From positions 1 through 64,000 of the forward strand of contig DXFL01000005.1 in NCBI GenBank assembly GCA_019114445.1: a stretch of 64,000 nt of DNA, given 5' to 3'. The translations under genes were made by a program, and so were the position numbers. The notes under the pieces were generated by a model. It saw nothing but the letters and a program-made list of their open reading frames with translations. It was not told the origin of the DNA and made no database searches. This DNA comes from Candidatus Barnesiella excrementigallinarum. GTDB lineage: Bacteria > Bacteroidota > Bacteroidia > Bacteroidales > Barnesiellaceae. Each line of letters opens with the position of its first letter. Positions within the stretch are counted from its first letter, which is position 1. Positions 27,071-37,568 of this stretch are shown here, piece after piece.

Positions 27071-27754
27071 ATGGCAGAAGTAGAAGTAAAAGACTCGGGT
27101 AAAGGCGGGAAGAAAGGACAACAGAAAAAGATGAAAATCCATGTGGACTTTACTCCCATGGTTGATATGAACATGCTTTTGATCACCTTCTTTATGTTTT
27201 GTACTACGTTGAGTAAGCCCCAGACAATGGAAATAAGTATGCCTACCAACGATAAGGTAACAGAAGAAGAGCAGAATAAGGTGAAAGAATCGGAGGCTAT
27301 AACCATCTTGTTAGGTGATAACGACCGGGTATTCTATTACTTGGGACAACCTAAATATGAAGATTATACCTCGCTGGTTGAATCGTCTTATAATGCCGAT
27401 GGTCTTAGAGCTCTCCTCCTTGAACGCAACAAAACTGTTGTTGCCAAGGTGAAAGACTTGAAGGAACGGAAAAAAAGAGAGGAAATCGATGAGGTGACTT
27501 ATGACTCGTTGGTGACCGAAGCCAAGAAAACGAAGGGATCTCCCGTAGTGATGATTAAGGCTAAATTGGCCGATGAAAACGGCAAGAATGGCGCCTCCTA
27601 TCGTAATTTGATCGACGCTTTGGACGAGATGATCATTTGCGATATCGGTAGATACGCTATTGTCGATATTACAGAAGGCGATTTGTTCCTGATGGAAAAT
27701 TTTGAGAAGAAAGGTGCTCTTTCGGACCAGATAGACACAAGTATAAAAAACTAA
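27071..27754 (+). CDS. exbD: ExbD/TolR-family protein, second copy
   Basis: A 227-residue ExbD-type protein. Its start is unusually basic (KDSGKGGKKGQQKKMK), then VDFTPMVDMNMLLITFFMFCTTL gives the conserved aspartate and single helix, followed by a periplasmic domain rich in K and E. The PMVDMNMLLITFF segment is the best family signature. It lies 25 bases after the first copy and 25 bases before tonB. It may form mixed ExbD assemblies or serve a second motor. Confidence 0.9.
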   Translation: MAEVEVKDSGKGGKKGQQKKMKIHVDFTPMVDMNMLLITFFMFCTTLSKPQTMEISMPTNDKVTEEEQNKVKESEAITILLGDNDRVFYYLGQPKYEDYTSLVESSYNADGLRALLLERNKTVVAKVKDLKERKKREEIDEVTYDSLVTEAKKTKGSPVVMIKAKLADENGKNGASYRNLIDALDEMIICDIGRYAIVDITEGDLFLMENFEKKGALSDQIDTSIKN

Positions 27755-27779
27755 TAGTACACATTAAAGGAGAAGAAAA

Positions 27780-28598
27780 ATGTCAAAGAATGTAGATTTA
27801 ACTTCGAAAGAATGGTGCGACTTAGTTTTTGTGGGAAAAAACAAAGCATTTGGAGCGTATCTTTTACGGATCAACTCTCCTAAACGCTACCTGTGGTCCA
27901 CGGTTGCTGTGATTTGCGTGGTAGCCTTTGCTTTTGTGCTCCCTTATATAGTTGACTCGTTTAAGTTTGGAGAGGCCGAAGAAGAAATTTCTACCGTAGT
28001 AGAAATGTCGCAACTTCCCGAAGCCGAGGTAGAGAAACAAGAGGTTCAACCGTTGGTGGAAACTCCTCCTCCCCCTCCCTTGAAGAGCTCTATCAAATTT
28101 ACCGCACCTGTAATTAAAAAAGACGAAGAAGTGGCCGACGAAGAGGAATTGAAGTCGCAAGACGAATTGACCCAATCGAAGGTGAACATTTCTATCGCCG
28201 ATGTGAAAGGTAATGACGAAGAACATGGACAGGATATTGCCGATTTCCGTGAAGTAATCGCCGAGCCGGTTGTAGAGGAAGAAAAACCCTACGAGGCCGT
28301 AGAACAGATGCCTACCTTCCCCGGTGGAGAGGCCGAGTTGATGAGGTTTATCCGTGATAACCTCAAATATCCGGTTATTGCTCAGGAAAACGGTATACAA
28401 GGTCGTGTAATTTTACGTTTCGTCGTTTCGAAAACCGGAGCCATAGAAAACGTTACGGTATTGCGTAGCTTGGACCCCACTTGCGACAAAGAGGCTATTC
28501 GAGTTGTAAAGAGTATGCCCAAGTGGATTCCGGGTAAGCAAAATGGTAACAACGTACCGGTTTATTTCACGTTGCCTGTTGTGTTTAAACTTTTGTAA
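27780..28598 (+). CDS. tonB: Energy transducer TonB
   Basis: A 272-residue TonB protein. A cytosolic N-terminus (WCDLVFVGKNKAFGAYLLR) precedes the membrane helix at about residues 40-60. A long Pro/Glu/Lys-rich linker (ETPPPPPLKSS and many acidic repeats, about 80-175) spans the periplasm, and the C-terminal TonB domain (FPGGEAELMRFIRDNLKYP through KWIPGKQNGNNVPVYFTLPVVFKL) contacts TonB boxes of outer-membrane receptors. It transmits the ExbB/ExbD motor's energy to SusC-type and other receptors. Confidence 0.94.
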   Translation: MSKNVDLTSKEWCDLVFVGKNKAFGAYLLRINSPKRYLWSTVAVICVVAFAFVLPYIVDSFKFGEAEEEISTVVEMSQLPEAEVEKQEVQPLVETPPPPPLKSSIKFTAPVIKKDEEVADEEELKSQDELTQSKVNISIADVKGNDEEHGQDIADFREVIAEPVVEEEKPYEAVEQMPTFPGGEAELMRFIRDNLKYPVIAQENGIQGRVILRFVVSKTGAIENVTVLRSLDPTCDKEAIRVVKSMPKWIPGKQNGNNVPVYFTLPVVFKLL

Positions 28599-28637
28599 TC
28601 TCTCGGTTGTTTTTAACAAGAGATTCGTGAATATAGT

Positions 28638-28680
28638 ACTCGCAGCCTATTATCCCAAGATTTTAGGTTGCGGGTATTTT
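28638..28680 (+). terminator. Hairpin between tonB and the small membrane gene
   Basis: ACTCGCAGCCTA (28638-28649) can pair with TAGGTTGCGGGT (28664-28675) over 12 bp, including two G-U pairs that would be mismatches in the opposite RNA. It is followed by ATTTTAAAAA. It could be a partial terminator that lowers expression of the downstream genes. The weak T-run keeps confidence low. Confidence 0.42.
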
Positions 28681-28694
28681 AAAAATGTTAGATT

Positions 28695-28928
28695 ATGGAA
28701 GAGAAATACGGGCACTACAACGAAGATAATGCCGGAAAGAAAAAACCGTTGGGCATGAATATCGTTTTTGGAATGATTATGATAGCAATTTATTTAGGTA
28801 TGTCCTATTTGCTGTTGTTTACCACTTTGTTTTCCAATTTGTATGATATTGTGCGTTACATCATGGGTGTAGTGTTTGCCGTATATGGCTTGTTCAGGGG
28901 ATACCGATTGTTTGTAGGAATAAAATAA
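28695..28928 (+). CDS. Small two-helix membrane protein of unknown function
   Basis: A 77-residue protein with a charged start (MEEKYGHYNEDNAGKKKP) and two hydrophobic helices, NIVFGMIMIAIYLGMSYLLLFTTLF and IMGVVFAVYGLFRGYRLFVG. I recognise no domain. It lies between tonB and the PstS-like lipoprotein, ending 11 bases before the latter, so it is probably part of that unit. Small membrane proteins at this position may serve the transport motor, but nothing in the sequence proves it. Confidence 0.7.
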   Translation: MEEKYGHYNEDNAGKKKPLGMNIVFGMIMIAIYLGMSYLLLFTTLFSNLYDIVRYIMGVVFAVYGLFRGYRLFVGIK

Positions 28929-28939
28929 AAATCGAAGTT

Positions 28940-29908
28940 ATGAAAAGAGTCATGCCATTGTCATTTGCAGTTTTTGCAACTTTGTTTTTCTTCTCTTCGT
29001 GTTCGTCGTGCCAAGACAAAGAACAGACCGGAGAACGAAAGGTGAAGGAGACGATTACATCGGGTGTAATAAACATCAGTTGCGATGAAAGTTTCGAACC
29101 TATCATGGAGCAAGAGATAATGGTCTTTGAGGCTGCTTACCCTAAGGCTTCGATTATCCCCTATTATGTAAGCGAAACCGAGGCCCTCAATATGCTGTTG
29201 CAAGACAGCGTGCGGTTGGCCGTGGCTACGCGCCCCTTGACCGCCAAAGAAGAGGCCTCTTTCAAATCGCGACAGTTAAGGGTAAGAACCGTACAGATTG
29301 CACTGGACGCTATTGCCTTTATCGTGAATAAAAATAACAAGCACGATGTTATCTCGGTAGATGATTTGAGCAAGATTATGACGGGTGAAGTTACCCGGTG
29401 GAATCAAATTTATTCGGGATCATCGTTAGGCGAAATCAAATTCGTTTTTGACAATCAAGGATCCAGTTCTATGCGTTATGCCATAGACTCTCTTTGTCAG
29501 GGTAAGCCTCTTTATAAGGGATTGTTTGCCCGCAAATCCAATCAGGCCGTAATCGATTATGTGGCTCAAACCCCCAATGCCATAGGTGTGATAGGGGCAA
29601 GTTGGATTGGGAACAAGGCCGATACGACTAACACGTCGTTTACCGATGTCGTGAAAGTGATGGCGGTGCGTAAGGCTCCCGGATTCGATCCGTATAAGCC
29701 TTATCAATATTATATTGCCACAGGCGACTATCCTCTTACGCGGCCTATATACATGATTACAACCGATCCTCGCAATGGTTTGCCTACCGGTTTTATCAAA
29801 TTTGTATCCTCCCAACGGGGGCAGTTAATAATTTTTAAGACAGGTATTGTACCATCGCAGACCAATATTGCGTTAAAAAGAGATGTAAGCGTTACGGACG
29901 TTTTTTAG
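28940..29908 (+). CDS. PstS-like substrate-binding lipoprotein
   Basis: A 322-residue lipoprotein. The lipobox lies at FFFSSC with the lipidated cysteine at residue 21. The body has the PBP-like (type II) fold of phosphate-binding proteins: VINISCDESFEPIMEQE, AVATRPLTAKEEA, ALDAIAFIVNKNN, DLSKIMTGEVTRWNQIY, and the phosphate-loop-like FDNQGSSSMRYAID. No pstC, pstA or pstB follows, so it probably does not feed a transporter encoded here. It may sense or hand over an anion, or be a stand-alone cell-surface binder. It belongs to the exb-tonB unit. Confidence 0.8.
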   Translation: MKRVMPLSFAVFATLFFFSSCSSCQDKEQTGERKVKETITSGVINISCDESFEPIMEQEIMVFEAAYPKASIIPYYVSETEALNMLLQDSVRLAVATRPLTAKEEASFKSRQLRVRTVQIALDAIAFIVNKNNKHDVISVDDLSKIMTGEVTRWNQIYSGSSLGEIKFVFDNQGSSSMRYAIDSLCQGKPLYKGLFARKSNQAVIDYVAQTPNAIGVIGASWIGNKADTTNTSFTDVVKVMAVRKAPGFDPYKPYQYYIATGDYPLTRPIYMITTDPRNGLPTGFIKFVSSQRGQLIIFKTGIVPSQTNIALKRDVSVTDVF

Positions 29909-29939
29909 GCAAGAAAATTACCAACTTAAAAATATATCA

Positions 29940-31613
29940 ATGAAATCAAGTCTTAAATTCGTTTTTTCACTGTTCCTTGCTGTGGGCACACTTACTGCTT
30001 TTGCCGCCAGCTATACCGATGGAATAGAGTATTTCAAAGCCGGACAACCTATTCGTGCAAGAATCTTGCTTGAACGCACTTTGAATGATCCGGGAACAAA
30101 CAAAGCAGAATCTTATTATTATTTGGGTGAAATTGCTTTTGGCAATAAAGATTATGCAGCAGCTGAAGAGTATTATAAAAAAGGTCTTGCTGCCGATCCT
30201 TTGTATGCCTATAATCTTATAGGGCAGGGGAAACTTGCATTGAATGCAAATCCCAATAAAGAGCAAGCCGAAAAAGAAGCCGAAGAATATTTCAAGGAGG
30301 CGTTGAAAGGAAAAAATAAAAAAGATGCCGGCCTCAATTTGGCTATTGCCAAGGCTTATTACGAAACGGCTACTCCCGGATACGAGGAGTATATGAAGAA
30401 GGCTTATAAGGCAGATAAGAAATATCCCGATTACTTTATCTTCGAAGGCGATGTGCTGGTGAATCAACAACAATATGGCGATGCTTGTGGCTGTTATGAA
30501 AATGCCATCTATTTCGATCCCAACTGTATCGAGGCTTATGTGAAATATTCTCATATTTATTTCTCTATCAATCCTACATTGGCCATTCAAAAATTGGAAG
30601 AGCTGCAGGCGATTGCTCCTAATTCGGCGATAGCTCAACGCGAAATGGCCGAGGCCTATTACAAAAATTCGCAGTATACCAAAGCCGCCGAGGCTTATGA
30701 AAAGTATATGCAGAATCCCAATCATTTCCAAACCGACCGTCCCCGTTTGGCAACGCTGTTGTTCTATGGCAAACGTTATGACGAGTCGCTTGAACTTGCC
30801 AAAGATATATTGTCGCGCGATCCGCAAAACTTTGTGATCCGTCGTATCGTTATGTACGACAATTATGAATTGGGAAATATGAATGATGCCGAGCAGGCAG
30901 CCATCGAATTTTTGGGTATGGATCCGGGCGAAAATACATTCATGGCTCGTGACTACTTGACTTATGGCGATATCTTGATGAAACAAAAGAAATATGCCGA
31001 TGCCGTTGTTCAATATGAAAAGGCTTATGAGTTGGACAATACACGTACCGATATCCTTAAAATATTGAGCGATGCTTATGAACGCAATAAAAATTATGTC
31101 AAGGCTATCGATGTTTACGAGAAATATATGGCTGCCGACACGGTAAACAACCAACGTGTGATGGATTTCTATATGTTGGGACAAATTTGTTATAGCGCCG
31201 GTCAGTCTGTACAAGACAGTGTACCTTTAATGAATATGTATTTGTTGAAGGCCGACTCGATGTTCCAAGTTGTAGTAGAGCGTTCTCCGACAGATTACAG
31301 AGGTTATTTGTGGCGCTCTCGTGCTGCTGCCGTTCGTGACCCCGAATTGAAAGAAGGATTGGCAAAACCTTTGTATGAAGAGACTTTGACGATTCTCGAT
31401 CAAGACCCGGCCAATAAAGAAAAAGCCGCTACAAAACGGGTTTATATCGAGGCATATAAATATTTGGGATATTATAACTACTTGCAGACAACCAACCCTG
31501 CTAAAAAGAACGAGGCTATTGCCGCTACAAAAGACTATTGGAACAAGATGCTCGAATTGGAGCCCTCCAATACCGAAATTATAGAGGCTCTGAAAACCCT
31601 CGATACCTTGTAA
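29940..31613 (+). CDS. TPR-repeat protein, exported
   Basis: A 557-residue protein with a signal peptide (MKSSLKFVFSLFLAVGTLTAFAAS), then tandem tetratricopeptide repeats through most of its length. Repeats read as YYYLGEIAFGNKDYAAAEEYYKKGL, EAYYKNSQYTKAAEAYEKYM and LTYGDILMKQKKYADAVVQYEKAYEL, at 34-residue spacing. It is probably periplasmic or outer-membrane associated and a scaffold for protein contacts. It lies 31 bases after the PstS-like gene and is closed by a strong terminator. Such TPR proteins in the exb-tonB operon are found in other Bacteroidetes, as I recall. Confidence 0.82.
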   Translation: MKSSLKFVFSLFLAVGTLTAFAASYTDGIEYFKAGQPIRARILLERTLNDPGTNKAESYYYLGEIAFGNKDYAAAEEYYKKGLAADPLYAYNLIGQGKLALNANPNKEQAEKEAEEYFKEALKGKNKKDAGLNLAIAKAYYETATPGYEEYMKKAYKADKKYPDYFIFEGDVLVNQQQYGDACGCYENAIYFDPNCIEAYVKYSHIYFSINPTLAIQKLEELQAIAPNSAIAQREMAEAYYKNSQYTKAAEAYEKYMQNPNHFQTDRPRLATLLFYGKRYDESLELAKDILSRDPQNFVIRRIVMYDNYELGNMNDAEQAAIEFLGMDPGENTFMARDYLTYGDILMKQKKYADAVVQYEKAYELDNTRTDILKILSDAYERNKNYVKAIDVYEKYMAADTVNNQRVMDFYMLGQICYSAGQSVQDSVPLMNMYLLKADSMFQVVVERSPTDYRGYLWRSRAAAVRDPELKEGLAKPLYEETLTILDQDPANKEKAATKRVYIEAYKYLGYYNYLQTTNPAKKNEAIAATKDYWNKMLELEPSNTEIIEALKTLDTL

Positions 31614-31635
31614 AAAATCCTTCTTGAATATATTT

Positions 31636-31669
31636 TGCGCGACGGCCAAAAGCTGTCGCGCATTTTTTT
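31636..31669 (+). terminator. Intrinsic terminator after the exb-tonB operon
   Basis: TGCGCGAC (31636-31643) pairs with GTCGCGCA (31655-31662), extended inward by GC/GC. It is followed by a T-run from 31663 to 31669. Confidence 0.9.
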
Positions 31670-32078
31670 CTCTTTTTCCGAACAATTATTCTATTTGTCG
31701 CGAAAAATTAAAAAAGAATATCGGCAAAGGGGTTTGTTGGAAATAAAATTTGTATATTTGTGCGACAAAATTTTTCGAGGGGTAATTTGTGGCAAGACAT
31801 ATCCCTTTTGATCGTATGTATTGCTTTAATAATAAGTTTGTTCGGCTTATGCTCTCGAAAAAGAATGAGGGAAATTTATATGTTTATCGATATACGGAAT
31901 AAGGCAATGGTAAGTTGTGCGGCGGAGTGTCCGGTGGATCGATGTCGTATCTCTTTTTCCACAGGGAAGAGAAAAATTCTGTATATATGAATGGGCGGCC
32001 TTGCATTGCGATTATGGCAATACGGGGCTTTGTCGTTTGGAAAAGAGAATAAAAAATAAATACAAACTAAATTAACGT
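31670..32078. other. Long leader region of the nuo operon
   Basis: After the exb terminator there are about 400 bases before nuoA. A TATATTTG (31753-31760) is the likely -7 element, which leaves a leader of about 310 bases. A 76-codon open frame begins at a GTG (31760) inside the -7 element, but it is not protein-like and not supported. I see no clear terminator or riboswitch fold. Confidence 0.5.
31753..31760 (+). promoter_or_regulatory. -7 promoter element of the nuo-atp array
   Basis: TATATTTG matches TAnnTTTG. A TTTG at 31733-31736 lies 16 bases upstream, closer than the usual spacing. Confidence 0.5.
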
Positions 32079-32429
32079 ATGAATTCTGCACTATTTGTAG
32101 TTGTATTGCTTACCGGATTGGCGTTGGTAGGGGCGGCTCTGTTGATAGCCGGGCTCATATCGCCTCGCTCATTCAATCCTCAAAAAGGTGAGGCTTATGA
32201 ATGTGGTATCCCTTCGCGCGGAGAATCATGGATGCAGTTCAAGGTAGGTTACTATCTGTTTGCTATTCTGTATCTGATGTTCGACGTAGAAACGGTATTC
32301 TTGTTCCCCTGGGCGGTTATTCTGAAAGATTTGGGAGTAGCCGGATTATTTAATATTTTATTTTTCATGGTTATACTTATCTTGGGATTGGTATACGCAT
32401 GGAAGAAAGGAGCGCTCGAATGGAAGTGA
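32079..32429 (+). CDS. nuoA: NADH-quinone oxidoreductase subunit A
   Basis: A 116-residue three-helix subunit at the quinone end of complex I. It carries the conserved loop QKGEAYECGIPSRGESWMQFKVGYYLFAILYLMFDVETVFLFPWA, with the reactive ECG cysteine and the FDVE helix. It overlaps nuoB by 10 bases, so translation is probably coupled. Confidence 0.96.
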   Translation: MNSALFVVVLLTGLALVGAALLIAGLISPRSFNPQKGEAYECGIPSRGESWMQFKVGYYLFAILYLMFDVETVFLFPWAVILKDLGVAGLFNILFFMVILILGLVYAWKKGALEWK

Positions 32430-33004
32430 AAATCAAATCAATGAAGTATGAAGACTTCAAAGACAATGAATATATTGAGCAACTTATCGGCGAGCTCAAA
32501 GCCTCTAACACCAATGTGGTGGTGGGATGCCTCGATGAGCTCATTAACTGGGGACGGTCCAACTCGTTGTGGCCGCTTACCTTTGCAACAAGTTGCTGCG
32601 GTATCGAGTTTATGTCGCTCGGCGCAGCACGGTACGATATGGCCCGTTTCGGGTTTGAAGTAGCCCGTGCCAGTCCGCGTCAGGCCGACTTTGTGATGGT
32701 AGCCGGAACTATTGTACATCGTATGGCCCCGGTGCTCAAACGGTTGTACGACCAGTTGGCCGAGCCCAAATATGTAGTTGCCGTAGGCGGTTGTGCCGTT
32801 TCGGGAGGCCCTTTCAAAAACTCGTATCACGTATTGAAGGGCGTAGGCGAAATTTTGCCGGTCGATGTATACATTCCCGGTTGTCCCCCGCGTCCCGAGG
32901 CTATGTTCTACGGATTGATGCAACTGCAACGCAAGGTGAAAGTTGAAAAATTCTTTGGAGGCGTAAATCGTCAAGAAAAACGAGAGAAAGTATTCGGAAA
33001 ATAA
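32420..33004 (+). CDS. nuoB: NADH-quinone oxidoreductase subunit B
   Basis: A 194-residue subunit that holds the N2 [4Fe-4S] cluster, the last electron carrier before quinone. The cysteine ligands are in TSCCGIEF, GGCAVSGG and PGCPPRPE. I prefer the ATG at 32420: AAAGGAG lies 8-14 bases upstream, and the gene overlaps nuoA's stop by 10 bases. An in-frame ATG at 32399 would give a longer start without family support. Confidence 0.95.
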   Translation: MEVKIKSMKYEDFKDNEYIEQLIGELKASNTNVVVGCLDELINWGRSNSLWPLTFATSCCGIEFMSLGAARYDMARFGFEVARASPRQADFVMVAGTIVHRMAPVLKRLYDQLAEPKYVVAVGGCAVSGGPFKNSYHVLKGVGEILPVDVYIPGCPPRPEAMFYGLMQLQRKVKVEKFFGGVNRQEKREKVFGK

Positions 33005-33018
33005 TATAAGTTACCTAT

Positions 33019-34641
33019 ATGGCAAACATACAGCAAGAAATAAGCGGTTTTCTGCCGGAAGCAACCTTTGTGGAAGGTGCGATTCTGGAAGTTGCCGTTC
33101 CCGATGCCAAGTGGCATGAGTTGGCGCTTTATTTGCGCGACAAACTGCACTTCGATTATTTGGTCTCTATCGTGGGTATGGACTGGGGCGAGACCATGGG
33201 GTGTGTCTATTATTTGACCTCCACCGCCGATAACTCGCAAATTTCGGTCAAAGTAGAGACCTCCGACCGCGAAAATCCGTTGCTTCACTCGGTATCGGAT
33301 ATTTGGAAATCGGCCAATTTATATGAACGCGAAGTTTATGACTTTTTCGGAATCCGGTTTATCAATCACCCCGATATGCGCCGTTTGTTCCTGCGCAACG
33401 ACTGGGTAGGATATCCCCTTCGCAAAGATTACAACGCCGATCCCGCAGTGAATCCCATACGCCTCGAACACGAGGCTGTCGATGATGTGACACACGCGAT
33501 TGTCGAAACTGAAAAAGGCACACTCGAAGAGCGTACCAATACGATTTTCGCCCCCGAAGAGTTTGTGGTGAATATCGGCCCTCAACACCCTGCTACTCAC
33601 GGTGTTTTGCGCTTGCGCACCTCGCTCGATGGCGAAATTGTCAAGAAAGTAGATGTATATTGCGGATATGTACACCGGGGTATAGAGAAATTGTGTGAGT
33701 CGCTCACCTATCCTCAAACCCTGCACTTTGCCGATCGTCTCGATTATCTGTCGGCACAGCAAAACCGCCATGCGGTATGCCTCTGTATCGAGGATGCTTT
33801 GCAGATAGAAGTTCCTGCTCGTGCTCAGTACATACGAACCATTATGGACGAGTTGATGCGTATTTCGTCGCACTTGTTGTTTTGGTCGACATTCTGTATG
33901 GACTTGGGCGGAACAACGGCGTTCTTCTATGGATTCCGCGACCGGGAGAAAATTCTCGACATTTTTGAAGAGACTTGCGGTGCCCGCATGACCTTCAACT
34001 ATTATACGATTGGTGGTCTTATGGCCGACTTGCACCCCGATTTCCAACGTAAGGTAAAAGAATTCTGTGCCTATTTGCCTGCCAAGTTGAAAGAATACCA
34101 CACCCTCTTTACGGGCAATGTGATTGCCCAACAACGTATGAAAGGGGTGGGCTTGCTTTCTCGCGAAGATGCCATTTCGTATGGCATTGCCGGACCTTCG
34201 GGCCGTGCTTCGGGTTGGGCTTGCGATGTGCGCAAAAATCACCCCTATGCCATGTACGACAAAGTAGAGTTCAACGAAGTGGTTCGTACCGAGGGCGATG
34301 TTTACGCCCGTTATATGGTGCGCTTGGACGAAATTTTGGAATCGATACACATCATAGAGCAACTTATCGATAATATCCCCGAAGGCGATTATGCCGTGAA
34401 GATGAAACCCATTATCAAACTGCCCGAAGGCCGTTACTTCCGTCAGGTCGAGGCCAGCCGTGGTCCGTTGGGTATCTTTATCGAAAGTCATGGCGACAAG
34501 AATCCTTACCGCTTGAAGATAAATTCGGCTTGTTTGCCTTTGGTGGCCGGCCTCGATCCCATGTGTCGGGGTGGAAAAATAGCCGACTTGATAGCCATAG
34601 GCGGTTCGCTCGATTATGTAATCCCCGATATGGACAGATAA
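33019..34641 (+). CDS. nuoCD: NADH-quinone oxidoreductase fused subunit C/D
   Basis: A 540-residue fusion. Residues 1-160 are NuoC (30-kDa) with VSIVGMDWGETMGCVYYL and EREVYDFFGIRF. A short linker (about 160-175) leads to NuoD (49-kDa) with NIGPQHPATHGVLRL, HRGIEKLCE, and CRGGKIADLIAIGGSLDYVIPDMDR at the end. NuoD forms the quinone pocket with NuoB. The NuoC-D fusion is usual in Bacteroidetes. Spacing to nuoB is 14 bases. Confidence 0.97.
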   Translation: MANIQQEISGFLPEATFVEGAILEVAVPDAKWHELALYLRDKLHFDYLVSIVGMDWGETMGCVYYLTSTADNSQISVKVETSDRENPLLHSVSDIWKSANLYEREVYDFFGIRFINHPDMRRLFLRNDWVGYPLRKDYNADPAVNPIRLEHEAVDDVTHAIVETEKGTLEERTNTIFAPEEFVVNIGPQHPATHGVLRLRTSLDGEIVKKVDVYCGYVHRGIEKLCESLTYPQTLHFADRLDYLSAQQNRHAVCLCIEDALQIEVPARAQYIRTIMDELMRISSHLLFWSTFCMDLGGTTAFFYGFRDREKILDIFEETCGARMTFNYYTIGGLMADLHPDFQRKVKEFCAYLPAKLKEYHTLFTGNVIAQQRMKGVGLLSREDAISYGIAGPSGRASGWACDVRKNHPYAMYDKVEFNEVVRTEGDVYARYMVRLDEILESIHIIEQLIDNIPEGDYAVKMKPIIKLPEGRYFRQVEASRGPLGIFIESHGDKNPYRLKINSACLPLVAGLDPMCRGGKIADLIAIGGSLDYVIPDMDR

Positions 34642-34674
34642 ATTAGTAATTAGTAATCAATTAAAGAATAAGTT

Positions 34675-35751
34675 ATGTTCGACTTTTCGATAGTTACCCA
34701 CTGGATTGATAATTTGTTGCGGAGTGTAATGCCCGGTTGGGGAGCTTTACTTGTTGAATTTGTATTGGTAGGCGTGGCGTTGCTGCTGTTGTATGCAGTA
34801 CTGGCATTGTTCTACATCTATTTCGAGCGTAAGGTTTGCGCCTTCTTCCAATGTCGTCTGGGCCCGAACCGTGTAGGCCCTTATGGAATTATCCAAAGTG
34901 TGGCCGATATGTTCAAGATATTGATCAAAGAGTTGATTTCGCTGAATCACATTGATAAATTCTTGTTCAATTTGGCTCCCTACTTGGTTATCGTAGCCTC
35001 GATGTTGGCATTCGGCTGCTTGCCTTTCGGTAGAGGATTGCAGGTGATCGATTTCAATATCGGTGTCTTTTTCCTGATTGCCGTTTCTTCGATAGGCGTG
35101 TTGGGTATTTTGTTGGCCGGTTGGTCGAGCCACAATAAGTTTACCCTTATCGGAGCTCTTCGAAGCGGTGCCCAAATGGTAAGTTACGAGCTATCCATTG
35201 GATTCTCTGTCCTTACGATGGTTGTTTTTGCAGGTACCATGTCGATAACCGGTATCGTAGAGGCACAAGCCAACGGTTGGTTTTTGTTTACCGGCCATAT
35301 TCCCGCTATCGTTGCTTTCTTGATTTACTTGGTAGCCGGTACGGCCGAGACGAACCGTGGCCCGTTCGACCTTCCCGAAGCCGAGAGTGAGTTGACGGCT
35401 GGATACCACACCGAATATTCGGGAATTCATTTCGGTTTCTTCTATTTGGCCGAATATTTGAACCTGTTTATTGTATCGGGAGTGGCTTCGTTGCTATTCT
35501 TGGGCGGGTGGATGCCGCTCCATATACCCGGTTGGGAAAGTTTCAATGCCATTATGGATTATATCCCGTCGGTAATTTGGTTCTTCGGTAAAGCCATTTT
35601 GGTATCGTTTGTAATCATTTGGTTCAAATGGACGTTCCCCCGTTTGAGAATCGACCAACTGTTGAAACTCGAATGGAAATATTTGTTACCTTTGAACTTG
35701 GTGAATCTTTTCATCATGGTGCTTGTCGTTATTTACGGTTTGCACTTTTAA
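34675..35751 (+). CDS. nuoH: NADH-quinone oxidoreductase subunit H
   Basis: A 358-residue eight-helix membrane subunit that links the quinone site to the proton channels. The signatures are [82 protein letters not shown] and [13 protein letters not shown]. No nuoG, nuoE or nuoF lies before it. It ends 36 bases before atpD, with no hairpin in that gap. Confidence 0.97.
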   Translation: MFDFSIVTHWIDNLLRSVMPGWGALLVEFVLVGVALLLLYAVLALFYIYFERKVCAFFQCRLGPNRVGPYGIIQSVADMFKILIKELISLNHIDKFLFNLAPYLVIVASMLAFGCLPFGRGLQVIDFNIGVFFLIAVSSIGVLGILLAGWSSHNKFTLIGALRSGAQMVSYELSIGFSVLTMVVFAGTMSITGIVEAQANGWFLFTGHIPAIVAFLIYLVAGTAETNRGPFDLPEAESELTAGYHTEYSGIHFGFFYLAEYLNLFIVSGVASLLFLGGWMPLHIPGWESFNAIMDYIPSVIWFFGKAILVSFVIIWFKWTFPRLRIDQLLKLEWKYLLPLNLVNLFIMVLVVIYGLHF

Positions 35752-37302
<1,551 letters not shown>

Positions 37303-37320
37303 TGTTATAAAGTGGGAATT

Positions 37321-37554
37321 ATGGTACTTGAAATTATATCTTCGGAACAAATCCTTTTTCAAGGAGAAGTCGAGTCGGTTACCCTGCCGGGAGCACAGGG
37401 CTCGTTTACCGTTCTTGAAAATCATGCATCGCTGGTTTCGACCCTCGATGCCGGTACCATTGAATATGTAACTGCCGGAGAGCGCCATTCGGTGACGGTC
37501 AATGGCGGGTTTGTCGATGTGGATAATAACCGTGTAGCCGTGTGTGTACGGTAA
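37321..37554 (+). CDS. atpC: ATP synthase F1 subunit epsilon (short form)
   Basis: A 77-residue protein with only the N-terminal beta-sandwich of epsilon (MVLEIISSEQILFQGEVESV, LPGAQGSFTVLENHA). The C-terminal helical hairpin that inhibits ATP hydrolysis in E. coli is absent. A GTG at 37312 could start it three codons earlier, but the ATG is preferred. It lies 18 bases after atpD. Confidence 0.9.
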   Translation: MVLEIISSEQILFQGEVESVTLPGAQGSFTVLENHASLVSTLDAGTIEYVTAGERHSVTVNGGFVDVDNNRVAVCVR

Positions 37555-37568
37555 CAGGATAAAAAGAG

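Noticed and set aside
31760-31990. 76-codon frame upstream of nuoA
   Set aside because: It begins at a GTG inside the probable -7 element; only the first part is hydrophobic and the rest looks random.
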